A stretch of 64,000 bases of DNA from Solea solea (lineage: Eukaryota; Chordata; Actinopteri; Pleuronectiformes; Soleidae): the NCBI RefSeq assembly GCF_958295425.1, contig NC_081137.1, positions 13,059,254-13,123,253 on the forward strand, written 5' to 3'. Below, piece by piece: positions 11,483 to 28,464 of this stretch. The first letter of the stretch is position 1. Each line of letters starts with the position of its first letter. Position numbers and translations under genes: made by a program. Below the pieces are notes generated by a model. That model made no database searches. It was given only the letters and a program-made list of their open reading frames with translations, and had not been told where the DNA came from.

Positions 11483-12856
11483 GTAAGACGCGCTCTAGCC
11501 AAGGTTATTGAGACAAAAATAACCCACTGTCCCGGGAGGAGAGAGAGGTCAGTCAGGATTAGCGCTAGCTGCTGCTAGCCTAGTTAGCTAAAGGGAAAGC
11601 TAACCTACAGTAGTATGTTGTTGATAAAGCTAATGCTAACGTTAACCCAAACATGCTGGTACATTAAAGTACACGCGACACTTTTTTATGGCGAGTTAAA
11701 CGGAGAATAACGCGCCCCACTTACGTACACAGCTTATATTTTGCTTTCACCAAAATAATCAAACAGCCATTCATCATTTTGGTGGTGTTTCCACATTTTA
11801 ATCACAGTGAAAGCTGCTTCTCATTTGCCAAAGCAGATGTCGAAGTGGCCAGCGGTGCACATGGTACAGTCAGACAGACAGGCAGACAGCCAGCCAGGCA
11901 GGCAGGCAGGCAGACCGACCGGGATCTGTGCTGCTTTGAGAGCAAACTCATATCTCTCCTCCTGTATCATTATTACTTATGGCACTGACTGACCCTTTCC
12001 CAGGACTTGTAAACTCCGTATGAGTGAGGTAAACTTTAAACAGGGTTGTGACACCCTCATCTCTTGTCAAATAGGACTACAATCAGGTCCAGAAGGGCAA
12101 ACTCCAGTTTAAGTCTAGGACTAGCAGTCACTATAGGATTAGGTAATCTGCCTTGTCAGTAAATTTAAAATGATCAGAGCTTTTGGTTTGCATTTGATGA
12201 TCAAGCAAGTTACTGAATCAGTGTCTCGATATCAGGTAAAAGAGCCGTAATTAATATATACTTACTGTATTATGTGTAAAGCACACAAACACATGTACCT
12301 TGTTTTTTCAGTGTAACTTGTGTATTAGGTTTGATTATCTTTTTGTGAGTAGATTGATAATTGATGATGTATATATCTTTGTGCAAAGATGTGATGGCAT
12401 ATTGTATATAAAGTGTATTAACTGGATAAAGCACTTGGAGAGTGCAAACCTTTGCCATAGGCTATCTGTTTCCCACAGTGTCACTTCCCTATCTTGCAAT
12501 GTTAACAGTTTTTTTTATATGTTCATTATCTAAAACCTTATTATCCGTCTCACCATTAAAATCAAATAATTTCTTCCTTGGGCCATAACCTACATCCCCA
12601 GGATACATCCTCCAAATCCATCTTTTAACTTTTGATTTAGGCTGCTAACTTGGTGTAGGTAATAAGTCTGCGAACTGACAGACAAACAGCTTTCAGCACA
12701 GATCAGGACTCAGTCTGAGGCTATTCAGGGTAAAGGCTAATGTGTGTAAAGGCTCTAAATGCCTTTAGCTCGCTGTGGTGAACTCGGCAGTTTAAAATAT
12801 GAAAGTAAAACTGGAAGTACAGAAAGTTTCCAAGCAACTCTAACCCCCAAAGTGCA

Positions 12857-12939
12857 GTATATGTATGTATATACATATATATATGTATGTATGTGTGTAT
12901 ATATATATGTGTATGTATGTATATATGTGTATGTGTATG

Positions 12940-12977
<38 letters not shown>

Positions 12978-13082
12978 TATGTGTATGTGTATATATATAT
13001 ATATACATACACATATATATACAGTATATGTATGTATATATGTGTATGTGTGTGTATATATATATATATATATACATATGTT

Positions 13083-13115
<33 letters not shown>

Positions 13116-13158
13116 ATATATATATACTGTATATATACATACATACATACATACATAC
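12857..13158. repeat. Compound TA/TG/TATG microsatellite
   Basis: About 300 bases of interleaved TA, TATG and TACA units, ending in CATA tetranucleotides. All six frames are open for long stretches only because the repeat lacks stop codons, giving Tyr/Ile/His-only translations; these are not genes. Confidence 0.97.
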
Positions 13159-13702
13159 ACCAAACACACACCAAACACCCAGTCAGCCTCCAAACTAGTC
13201 TATGCCAAGCATTAAATAGTCTGTGTAGGCAGAATGAGTGACTGGAGCTTTGAAATGTCTATAAGCATGTTTTTGAAAAACTTAATTATACAGTATGTAC
13301 TCTATTGTAATACACAGCAACTGGATTATGAGCCAAGCTGATGCAACAGAAAGTTGTTAAGAGGTTGGTAATTGCAGTATGTATGCTTGAGAAAATCACC
13401 ATCTGGTCTTAACTCCATTAAGACTATTTAGAGTGCATCTTTAATTGTTCAAGTAAACTTCTCCATTAAAGGGATAGGTCAGGTTTTTTGAAGAGTGGTT
13501 GTACGAGCCCCTGACACAGTCAGAGGTGACTGTACTGTGCGCACACTCGGCCTGAGACAGGGACTCATTGAAAACATGGCTGCTGGTGTGGACACAAGGA
13601 AAGCAGATAATAGCCACGTAACAAAATACTCACCTTATTAAATCTACACAAACATACGTGTACACAGTCTTAAGAGTATGTTACTCCTTTATCTCACTAT
13701 TA

Positions 13703-14400
13703 TGGCACTTTTCCACTATAAAGTTCCAGCACGGCCCAACTCCAATCGGTTTGGTATCGCTTTCAATTACAATAGAACCTCTTCAACGTGGGCGGAGTCA
13801 TCATAGCACCGCTGCATGAAATTGCCATGGCGTTGTTTTATATTTGACACACACAAACCAGTGACTAGTGATTTTTAAAGCAGTTCTTTTCGTTGTACTG
13901 AATCATTAGATTTGTTTAATTAAAAAAAGATTTGTTCACATTCGTTCGGTAATTCCTGCATGACTGGAGCAACTGAAATATGGCTTGTGGGGTTGTGATG
14001 TGGCTCACCATTCGTGATCATCGCTTTCAGCAGTGTGGTCGCTAAATAGACCAGACTCCTCTGTTAAATGTTGAGATTTTAGACATTTCCTTCCTAAATG
14101 TTGGAGATTAACCCACATGTTCAGGATTTTTACTGATTAATGCATGTTGTAAGTCTTTTCAACTGATCTACAGTTCGGTTGGATTCTTGTCTCAGACGTC
14201 GCTCTCGCGACTCTTCCAGTGACAACACCTTCTGCCAATCAGCGGCTGGCAGTCTGTCTACGTCACATTTAGTATAGGCTCAGCTCGCTTGGAACCTCGC
14301 CAGAGCAGGTATTAAAAAAAGTACCAGATACTTTTGCTAATAGAAAAGCAAAAAAAAGGCGTGTTGAGTCGTGCTGGAACTGTGTAGTGGAAAAGTTCCA
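13703..14400. mobile_element. PIF/Harbinger-like MITE (family 2), full-length
   Basis: Terminal inverted repeats are TGGCACTTTTCCACTA at the left and TAGTGGAAAAGTTCCA at the right, with one mismatch in 16. TTA flanks both ends (13700-13702 and 14401-14403). A 3-bp TWA target-site duplication is the hallmark of the PIF/Harbinger superfamily. At 698 bp it has no transposase frame and is non-autonomous. A partial copy lies at 10506-10938, and inverted fragments lie at about 20117-20230 and 35370-35650. Confidence 0.8.
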
Positions 14401-14429
14401 TTAGGCCTCTTGTGAACTGAAGTTGATAA

Positions 14430-14780
14430 AAGGCTTACTCTCCCATACCAAAGTCCATAGAGAAAATCAGCGGCATTTGAGCTTGCAGGGACACAGGAGC
14501 TGCTGGTCTCCTGCAGCCTTGTTCGGCAAGTTTTTGCCACTTAAGTTTAAACAAAGGATTTCAAATGGCAAAGCCACAAAATAACTAATATCAACTTAAT
14601 GGTGGAGGCAACAATGGATCGACAACTACTGTGTGTTGTGATGTGAAATCAATGATTTTCTCTATGGACGTTGGTGCACCAGTGGGAGAGCACCATTTAA
14701 AACAGTGACACAAGGTCATAGACTTGTTTTATTAACTGAGCCATTTAAGTGGTTAAAATAATATTTTCCTTGTATGACAG
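14430..14780. repeat. Dispersed repeat (family 3)
   Basis: This stretch shares recognisable phrases (CTCTCCTGCACCAAAG-like, AAAGTCCATAGAGAAAATCAG, TGTGTTGTGATGTGAAATCA, AGTGACACAA) with parts of 13460-13640, 19900-20110, 29945-30060, 43345-43400, 52430-52790 and 59540-59870. It is a degraded multi-copy family without recognised coding content or clear ends. Confidence 0.55.
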
Positions 14781-15284
14781 TCATGTTTGATATAATAATT
14801 TATTTTACTTGATTGTGGATGATGGTTGAGATGATGAAACTTGCCAACTCGCATAGTTTGATTACTTCACTGCAGGGTAGCGTGGGTTGATTTTTGTAAT
14901 TAGTGGGATGCAAAGTGTTCTCAGGTGCCCACGCAGTCTGAGTGACAGGTCCACAGAAAATGCAGGTCTGAGAACTGCATGCCTGACTTGAAAACATGCA
15001 TGGCTAAATCAGAAACTAATGGTTTTGAGTTTTTAAGCCTTCCTGTTGAGGATATGAATAACTGAATGGATGTTCTGATGACCTATTGATGTAGTAGAAT
15101 GACTCCTGGTGCTGCCCTTGGCCAGACTGACTATGACAGATGAGACGTGCATTTTGTGTGTGAGAGAGGAACTGGGAGCCACAGTGGGGTCAAAGAGCAA
15201 TGGTGCACAACACTTAGTTAATGGTATTATGAGAAGTGGAAAATAAACTTATTACTCAGCTTATTAATAGGGCTGACTGTGCAC

Positions 15285-15341
15285 AATACTGGACTAGTGT
15301 CAGACCAGGTATTGGTACTGGTCTGACACTAGTCCAGTATT
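15285..15341. repeat. Perfect 24-bp inverted repeat with 9-nt loop
   Basis: The left arm (15285-15308) and right arm (15318-15341) are exact reverse complements over 24 bases, separated by GTATTGGTA. The arms are mixed-sequence rather than simple repeat, so the palindrome is not a low-complexity artefact. It lies in the presumed esrra 5' intron, just after a TAGGGCTG motif resembling a transposon end. Confidence 0.95.
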
Positions 15342-17363
15342 ATCCAAAAACCGTAAATATCATATAAATGCTTCACTATCAATGTCATGTGACCATAATG
15401 TGAGTGAGAAGTGAGGAACTTGCAGTAATCACGTCAGCTGTGTGTACTTCCTAAAATCAGCTGAGTGTGGTTTTGTTTTTGAAGAAAATGTAAATTAAAA
15501 GCAGTAGCAGTATTATGAGCATTATATTTCTGAAATGGCTGTTTAAGACTATGTGGCATATGCATCAAAACTGCTGTTTTATTAATGGCTTGGTAGATGT
15601 AAAACAACTGTATTAAATTATATTGGTAGATAGTTTACTCACCATTGTAATTTCTGTTTTGGCATCTGCACGAAAAAGTCAGCCAGCTCAAGGAAAACTT
15701 CCTTTAATGGAAAACACTGAAGTTTAGAATCACCTTCAATGCTTTGAGTGACACGTTGCCTGTACAGTCTGTTGTTGTTGCGAAACCCAGTGAAAGTGAC
15801 CCTGAACAAATGACCAGAAACACAACTGATTAAAGTTATGCTGGCTGCAAGAGAGCCAAGAACAACAACAAAAAAGACTAGGTGTTGTACAGACTGGCAA
15901 AATATACACTATCTGTTATGTGCCATCTGCCGGTCTGTGTCGCTGCCCACCTTGGAACAGAGAGCACTGTTGCAGCCCCTAGGGCAGCACACAGCCGTGT
16001 TCCAGTGTTTGTAGCTGCTGTGATTCTGCGTCAGGCAACTGTTTTACAGGCAGATAAAGGAAGATCATGACCTAAAGTTTGGACCAACAACTTAAACAAA
16101 AAAAGCTGAGAAACTGTTATGGCTATAACAATATAAAGTGTATGTTTGGACCAGCGGTCTGGAGTTTAATCAGTTCATTGATAATTGAGTAATCATTTAT
16201 TCACTATGTCTTGTTTACCTCTGAATTTGTAATGGGCCTAATTTGTAAATTGTTGGACTTTACATGGACTGGATGAAAACAATGGAAATGGTTATTAGTT
16301 TAAGCCATAATTTTGCAGTTTTTCATATGCAATCAGTTTATTGGTTTGTCTGCAGTAAGTTGCCATAGTTACTCACTAAATAATTTTAGAAGTGCAGTCT
16401 ATATGAAGTTATTGGCAGGTAAGCCAGTGTGTTACTGCCTAACTTAAAACATAAATTATGTCCTAGTGGAAACCTGGGCTCTGGGTATGAGCATGGCGAC
16501 CTTGTGGTCACCTTGGCTGTTTCGCAAAGATTCAAAACTGTGGGGAGGATTTCAGGGCTATACACTTTATTTCTAGTTATAAAAATCTTCGTTTAATGCT
16601 ATTAAGCACTTCTGAGGAACACAATGGCACACAAAGACACATACTTTAGTTCTGCTGAAGAATAAAAGAAGGGAATTGCAGGACCTATATAATAATAAAA
16701 ATATGGTTATTTAGTACATTTCACAGCCCATGCTTCCTGGAAAGATAAATGACCACCATGTGAAATAACCAGGACACACCTGGGTGAAATCCTTATCAGT
16801 GAAGTGTAATTCAGATTATTTTCCTTCTTTTTCCCACTGAAGGTGTAAGTGTAATCAGGTTAAAGGTTAGATTTAGATTCAGCAGCTGGCGTATAGCTAG
16901 TTATGGTGATTGATTATCGACCGGTTCTGATATCAGTCAGATACAGATATACATCTGTATCTTCTGTATCATCAGTTTACATCTTTTACACTGCTAAGCT
17001 GTCAATGGTAAATTTGTGCCGGTGCATTTACCACCTAGCTATAACCAAAATAACACTTTTCTTCTTTCAGTTAAAAATAAGTCCACGCAGCTGACAGAAT
17101 GACTGCAGTGTAGCAGACATGTGCAGCCCTCACTCACATTCTGGTCACAAGACATTGATGGCTCATGTCTCTTTTTACAGCCTGTGCCATAAATGTTCAT
17201 GTATTTTTGGATTTTTTTTCTTTTTACAATATCCAATCCAGTCATTTTGACCAGTATCTGATCATAACGACTCATCTCTAACAACAATGTCATAAAAATA
17301 AATCTGAAACTGTAACTGAAATTATTTGACCTTTCTTTGTTTAATGTCTCCCCTCTAGACGTC

Positions 17364-22712
<5,349 letters not shown>

Positions 22713-25234
22713 AGCGGAGATCGGCAGAGGCTGAGAGGACGTGATGGGAAAGACCCAACAGAGATCTGATCTTCTAAAGTAGATGAGTGATATAAGAGAA
22801 AGGACAGTTGTCGTAGCGAGTTAATGAAAATGATCCTTTGATCCTGCGTGAAGAAAGAAAAAGAATACAACAAAAGAAAAAAAACAAAAACTCATGTATC
22901 CGTCTCTAAGTGGGAATGCACTGCTTAGAATAAGATGTAACTGCCAAACTGCAGTTAAAGGCTTCAAGATCCCCAGAGTGACAACACATCAATCCCTAAA
23001 TAGTTTCAACTATTTCCATGGCGTGCTCCCTCACGGCAACAGTCTGCAGTTGTGCAGCCACCGAAGAACACTTAGACGCCTAAGAACAGACTGCTACTAC
23101 ACGGTTCCCGAACTTTTTAAAAGATAACGCAGCATTTACTCATGAAAGCCATGATGAAATGTTCGGCAAAACAGGACTTGAGGGGTGCAGTGTGGTGTCA
23201 GATTGATGTGCACATGGAGTGCTTGTATTAAATATACTTTAGTGTGCCATTGTAGGCAAATTCATAGGAATTACTTGCAATATGTTAAAAGCAATATAAA
23301 CGACTTCATTAGTGTCTGTTGCAATTTAAAATGTGGATAAAAATGGTGAGACATCTAGTTGTGTGTGTGTGTTTGTGTACATCAGTAGTTCTCCACTCTC
23401 AGGACCCCAGGTGCTAGCTTCTAGCGGAGCCAGCTTTGGATCATTGATACCAGGTGAGTTGGCGTAAATTAAAAATAAACCTGGTTAACAAAGAGAACAG
23501 CAGCAGCACACTTTGGGGTTAAATGCTGGAATTGAGAACCACTGGTGTACGTAGTCAGAGCAGGATTCTATACGAAGTTGATTTGTTGTCCAGGAGAAGT
23601 GCGTATGAAGACTGTGTACTCATAACATGCTCCTCTTGGAAGGTCATGTTTAGTCAGTGTTGTATGTAAATCCCTTTGACACACCAAGAACTGGCTTCCA
23701 TATAAGGAGGCGTGTGCGTACGTGTGCAGTCAAAACCAATGAGCTACACTGAAATCAGGGAAGAATGCAGCTCTGACATGAAAGCCAGTGTGGCAACATT
23801 AGTGGTTAGAAAAAAATGCATATTCTTTTATTTTTTATTTTTTTTGGTCTTCATCCTCTCCTCTCACTAGATCCAACCATTTTTATTGTCTGTGCTGTTA
23901 AAAAAAGACAAATCCGACTTGTTTCATTTGTGGGATGTAACGTATAACACTAATCCATGATGTATAATTTATAGGTTTTATGCTGCATTTTCTGCAGCAG
24001 TGAAGATCACTGCATACAAGGCGCCGCCTTTCTGTACGTAGACGTGTCGAACTTGAACTTGTTAGTGCCCCTCGAAAGGGCTGGAGGCAACGAGAAATGC
24101 AACATACGCAACATCTTCCTTTTTTCGGATGTTGAAACCTTTTTCTGACTGCGTTCTTTTAAGTCCCACTCGCTGTACAGCAGGTTTGTATACTTGCAAT
24201 ATAACTGATCATTATAGTGCGCTTCAGCTGCAGTGTCTGATGGCAAAAAATCAGATCCCTGAAAATAATAGCGTCCACGGGAGTGTCACTCTTTTAGCCA
24301 TGTACAGTTCCATTTTAAAAAGGCAGAAACATGCCGTTTATAGTGAAAGATGAAAAGCCAGCACGTTCTTCAACTTCCCCACATTTGTAAAGACTTGAAA
24401 AAAAGACTTTTTTTCGTACATTTTCCTTTCTAGGATTTAAAAGGTATTTTATTTACATTGTGACACACTGTTGTGGGTTTGGTATTGGAATGAAGCTCTT
24501 CATTCATATTTTTAATGCAAATTGTTTGTCTTATGTGCAGCCGCTGTGTGTTTTTCCGAAAGCTGATGGTCACTTAGGGATCAATTTACACGGCTCTATA
24601 GATGCAGCTGCATAGTGAGGTTCCGGGGGGGAGGGGCTACCTCAGGAGGCAGAGCAAAACCACATGGCCAAATAACTGTGGGACACACAAACATTATGCT
24701 TCATCTTTTGACTTGTCAAATTTAAATTTGAATATTCGGTACGTTTGAATGTCCTGGAGTTGTTTTTCACAGCTGTTTTCGTATATTTAAGATAGCGGTT
24801 TCCGCAGGATTGAGGGTGCAAATTGAAGACGGTTCATCTTGTGACACACGGGTTTATCTGGCAAGATTTTTCCGAATCACTGATTTGCTTTCTTAGGCTG
24901 CAGCTTACATAGTCCTAAATTCCTAAATAATTATAACAATTTTGGGGGGGCTCTGTGATTTGTTTACTAACCTAATTTCTCGAATAGTGATCAGATTTCT
25001 GAAACGAACAAATGCATACGATACACGCCTGGGTTGAACTAAAGCTTTTAAATCTTTGTCTGTCACGCAAGGGTAATTTTCTTTCATTAGCATACAAATA
25101 TGTTTTAGGTACGCTGGTTTGAGGTGAAGACGGGGTCATGTGCATTGGCACTGTTTAAAATACATTTTTTTAAAAAGTCATTTGTAGTTTCTATTAAATA
25201 TGTATGCATTAATATAAATGAGCAATACAATAAA
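22713..25234 (+). other. Probable esrra 3' UTR with poly(A) signal
   Basis: No coding frame lies downstream of the TAG at 22710-22712. The first strong AATAAA is at 25229-25234, giving a 3' UTR of about 2.5 kb; another AATAAA lies at 25607-25612. Earlier, shorter ends cannot be excluded without transcript data. Confidence 0.5.
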
Positions 25235-27509
25235 GTACCAAACCTCACACATTTCCTTGTATAGCCACAGTGTACATTTAACATTGCCAGTTATAATGAA
25301 GAATAGCTACTAAGCGTTATATTATTTAGACGTTCAAATCAATGTTTGTATTTTGAAAGACTATTTAAATGATTAAATTCTATTTTTTACTCAATTTACT
25401 GTTATTTGTTGACACTGCTTTATTTTTGTGTGTGATATTGGCTGTGAATTTCTGTGTAGGCTACTTTTTTTTTTCCATTTTAGAGAAAACGGTTCGATGT
25501 CCTTGTCTAAACATGTCCACATAAAAACATCACTGTGAAAAAAAAAAGTGAGATCTTCCACTGCCTGTCACAGGGAGTGGACTATTGTAGGTGCTTTGTG
25601 TTGTGTAATAAACGGACACACCACCACCACAGCATATCATTGGTCTCATCTCTCACTGTGGACGTTTGTGTTTTGTGTGTTTGTGTGTGCTGCTTCTTCA
25701 TTGTATGAGGGTATTACAGTCGTGTTGAAACTATCAACTTCACAATGTTCTAACTTTCAGAAAGTGACGATCTAGACACAATCTTATTTGATGACGAGAG
25801 ACAGTCTATAGACATGAGATTGAGATGACAAATTGCATGTCACAAAATAATTGTGAATCACAATGTCATTCCAATAAGGTTTTTAAAAAAGGCTAAGAAA
25901 CAAATCTTTTTGCATCAGGATTCATATTTTTAGTCAACAAATTTAAAGTGATAAACAATTATCTTAAACAAGATCATTTAATCAATTTACATAAAATAGA
26001 ACTTAATGCAATATAAATCCTGAGGTCCTAGAATGACTGGAAAGATACAGGCTCCCCCTTGTGGCAGTTAGACACCATTTCAAGTCACTCATTACAAATT
26101 AACAATGTTGTCCTTTCATAATTATCCTGATAACGGAAATCCCAACATAATAAAATGATTGTTGTGAGTGTACTTTATCCTGGTGCACGATTAAATCGTA
26201 TTACCAAGGTCCATCTGACGCATACAGAACATTAGCAATTATTATTTAATACTTAAACGTGCCTGCAGGTGTGAATCAGCATGGGAAGTTTGACTTTGAA
26301 AGGTAATATTAGGTTTCAGTGTTAATTTGTGTGCTTAAAACAGGATAGACATTATAGGCTTGGAATTGACCTGTGAGGGTTGCAGTCAGTAATACAGTAT
26401 AATAATAATAATATATGATTTTTTCCATATCATCCACTGCTGGTTTACATTGCTAAGTAATTAAGACAGATGTACATTTTGTACTTAGTCACAACAATAA
26501 AAACAAATCTTCTTCAGTTCATTTTTAACCACCTAAAGCATTTAATAGTTATTGCTTCATGGCTTGACAAAATCAAAAACAAACTAATTGGCAACTTACC
26601 TGTTTTAATAATGTAATTGATTGACATGTGTAATATGTGTGCAAGTCTTATCACCTACAGCTAAACCAGGGGCTTTCAGTGTCTGGGGGGGCCTTGCCTC
26701 ACTACACTTAAATGCACAGTATGTAATTTCCCCACGGTATCTCAATCAAAATAATAATTAAAAGGCTTAGATTGGTGATGTCATGAAGCAGCATGGGATC
26801 ATGGGAATTGCTGTCTTGCTGTCTCATCTGGTCCCTCTATCTGTTTGTGCTTTACGGGTCAAGGTTTGTTGGCAGAACGTGCAGCAAACAGATTCAAAGA
26901 TTTCTTCATGGTCATTTATTGTGTACTATGTAAAAGAATAAAAACAGATAACATAAAAGAACAGAACAGAATATAAATTCTAAAGTGCATTATGTGCATT
27001 GTTACATATATCTTCAATGTTGCAGTAAGTCAATTAAATTTCCTCCACAGGTTATTAAAAATACCCTAACTTTTCTGAATCGCAGCTCTCTCTGTCCTGA
27101 GGTCTTTTCATTGGATGAGCAAAGACAGACTGGCTCGAGGCAATCTCTCCATCGCTGAAACTTTCTGCTGACACTGACACATATTTTATTGCAGTTCTTG
27201 TCTGACTCTCCTTTATTTCTGTCCGTTGGCTGCATAGGCAATTATTTACTTAAATTTCTGGATGTTAGTGGGATCAGTTGTATCAGTAAATACTTCAATC
27301 ATCTTCTGAAAACTAATGTATGATGTTAGTTAATCCACTGAAATTGTATGGTGGTTTTATGCCCTCCCTGTTACTGAAAGTCATTAATACATTCAAAATA
27401 ATATGTAATGTTCTGCTAGTCTATGTTCTTTTGTAGGTAACCTATACTCTAACACAGAAGGCACAGTAGTCTAATGTTGTTTACCTCTTTTAGAGCTATA
27501 TATGGTCAA

Positions 27510-27617
<108 letters not shown>

Positions 27618-27730
27618 TTATTTATTTAAAATAAGTTGCCCCCTTTCAATCCTCAGGTAAAGAAAACCCCTGAGTTAAACTCTGGTTAAACTGTTTTCCT
27701 TTCAGTCCACAAGGTGATCAATCATTGCAA

Positions 27731-28212
27731 CAGAGGTGGAAAGTGATGAATTTACTCACGTTACTGTAACTGAGTAGGTTTTTTGTATACTTGTACTTAA
27801 TTAGGTTATTTGGAAGTACTGTACTTCTCTACATTTTAAATCAATTAAAAAAATATAATTGGCACTACTTAGGTCCCTGAGTGTGAACGTTAAATCATTG
27901 TGACTTTTACCCATTTTGACTGCTATATTATGTGTTTACATATTTTATTTCGTCAGCACTTTAATTTGTAAATATTTAATTAATAACAATTAATGTGAGA
28001 TGTGTGTCCCCTTGTCCTTTTTGCACTACACAAGGAAGAACCCCAAAAGTAAATAAGTAACATTTACGTTTTTTTTTTTTTTTTACTTTAACTTGAGTAC
28101 ATTTTTAGACCAGTATTTTTACTTGTTCGTAAGTTAAAACATTTTTTTTAATCAAAAATAGTGGTTATTTTACTTAGAAGAGTAGAGTATTTCAGTACTC
28201 TTTCCATCTCTG
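27731..28212. mobile_element. Non-autonomous DNA transposon with CAGAGGTGGAAAG ends
   Basis: The left end CAGAGGTGGAAAG and right end CTTTCCATCTCTG form a 13-bp terminal inverted repeat with one mismatch. The interior includes TACTTGTACTT, a T tract and ACTTGAGTAC, typical of a common fish MITE family. No transposase frame is present and no clear target-site duplication is seen. It lies about 250 bases upstream of the prdx5 start codon, close enough to touch its promoter. Confidence 0.7.
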
Positions 28213-28464
28213 GTAACAGTGTAATACAGCACTGGCTTTATGGCCTCTTACTAGCTAGCAGATGGTACAGTTAATAAAGAATTAACGGGCCCGAATGTGG
28301 AAGCTAGGTTAGGTTAATACTTAGCCTGCAGGTGTTAGCGCGAAGTAGGAGTGACATAACCCGGGAGGGAGCAGACACACACGCAGGCAGACACACTCCT
28401 TCCCCGTCAGAGCTGCCTAAGACAAATAGAAGTCACCTAGCTTGTGGTCCAACAGCGAGCTAAC

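Noticed and set aside
12721..13241. Several long overlapping open frames on both strands with Tyr/Ile/His/Val-only translations
   Set aside because: They are the six-frame translation of a TA/TG microsatellite that lacks stop codons; there is no protein-like composition.
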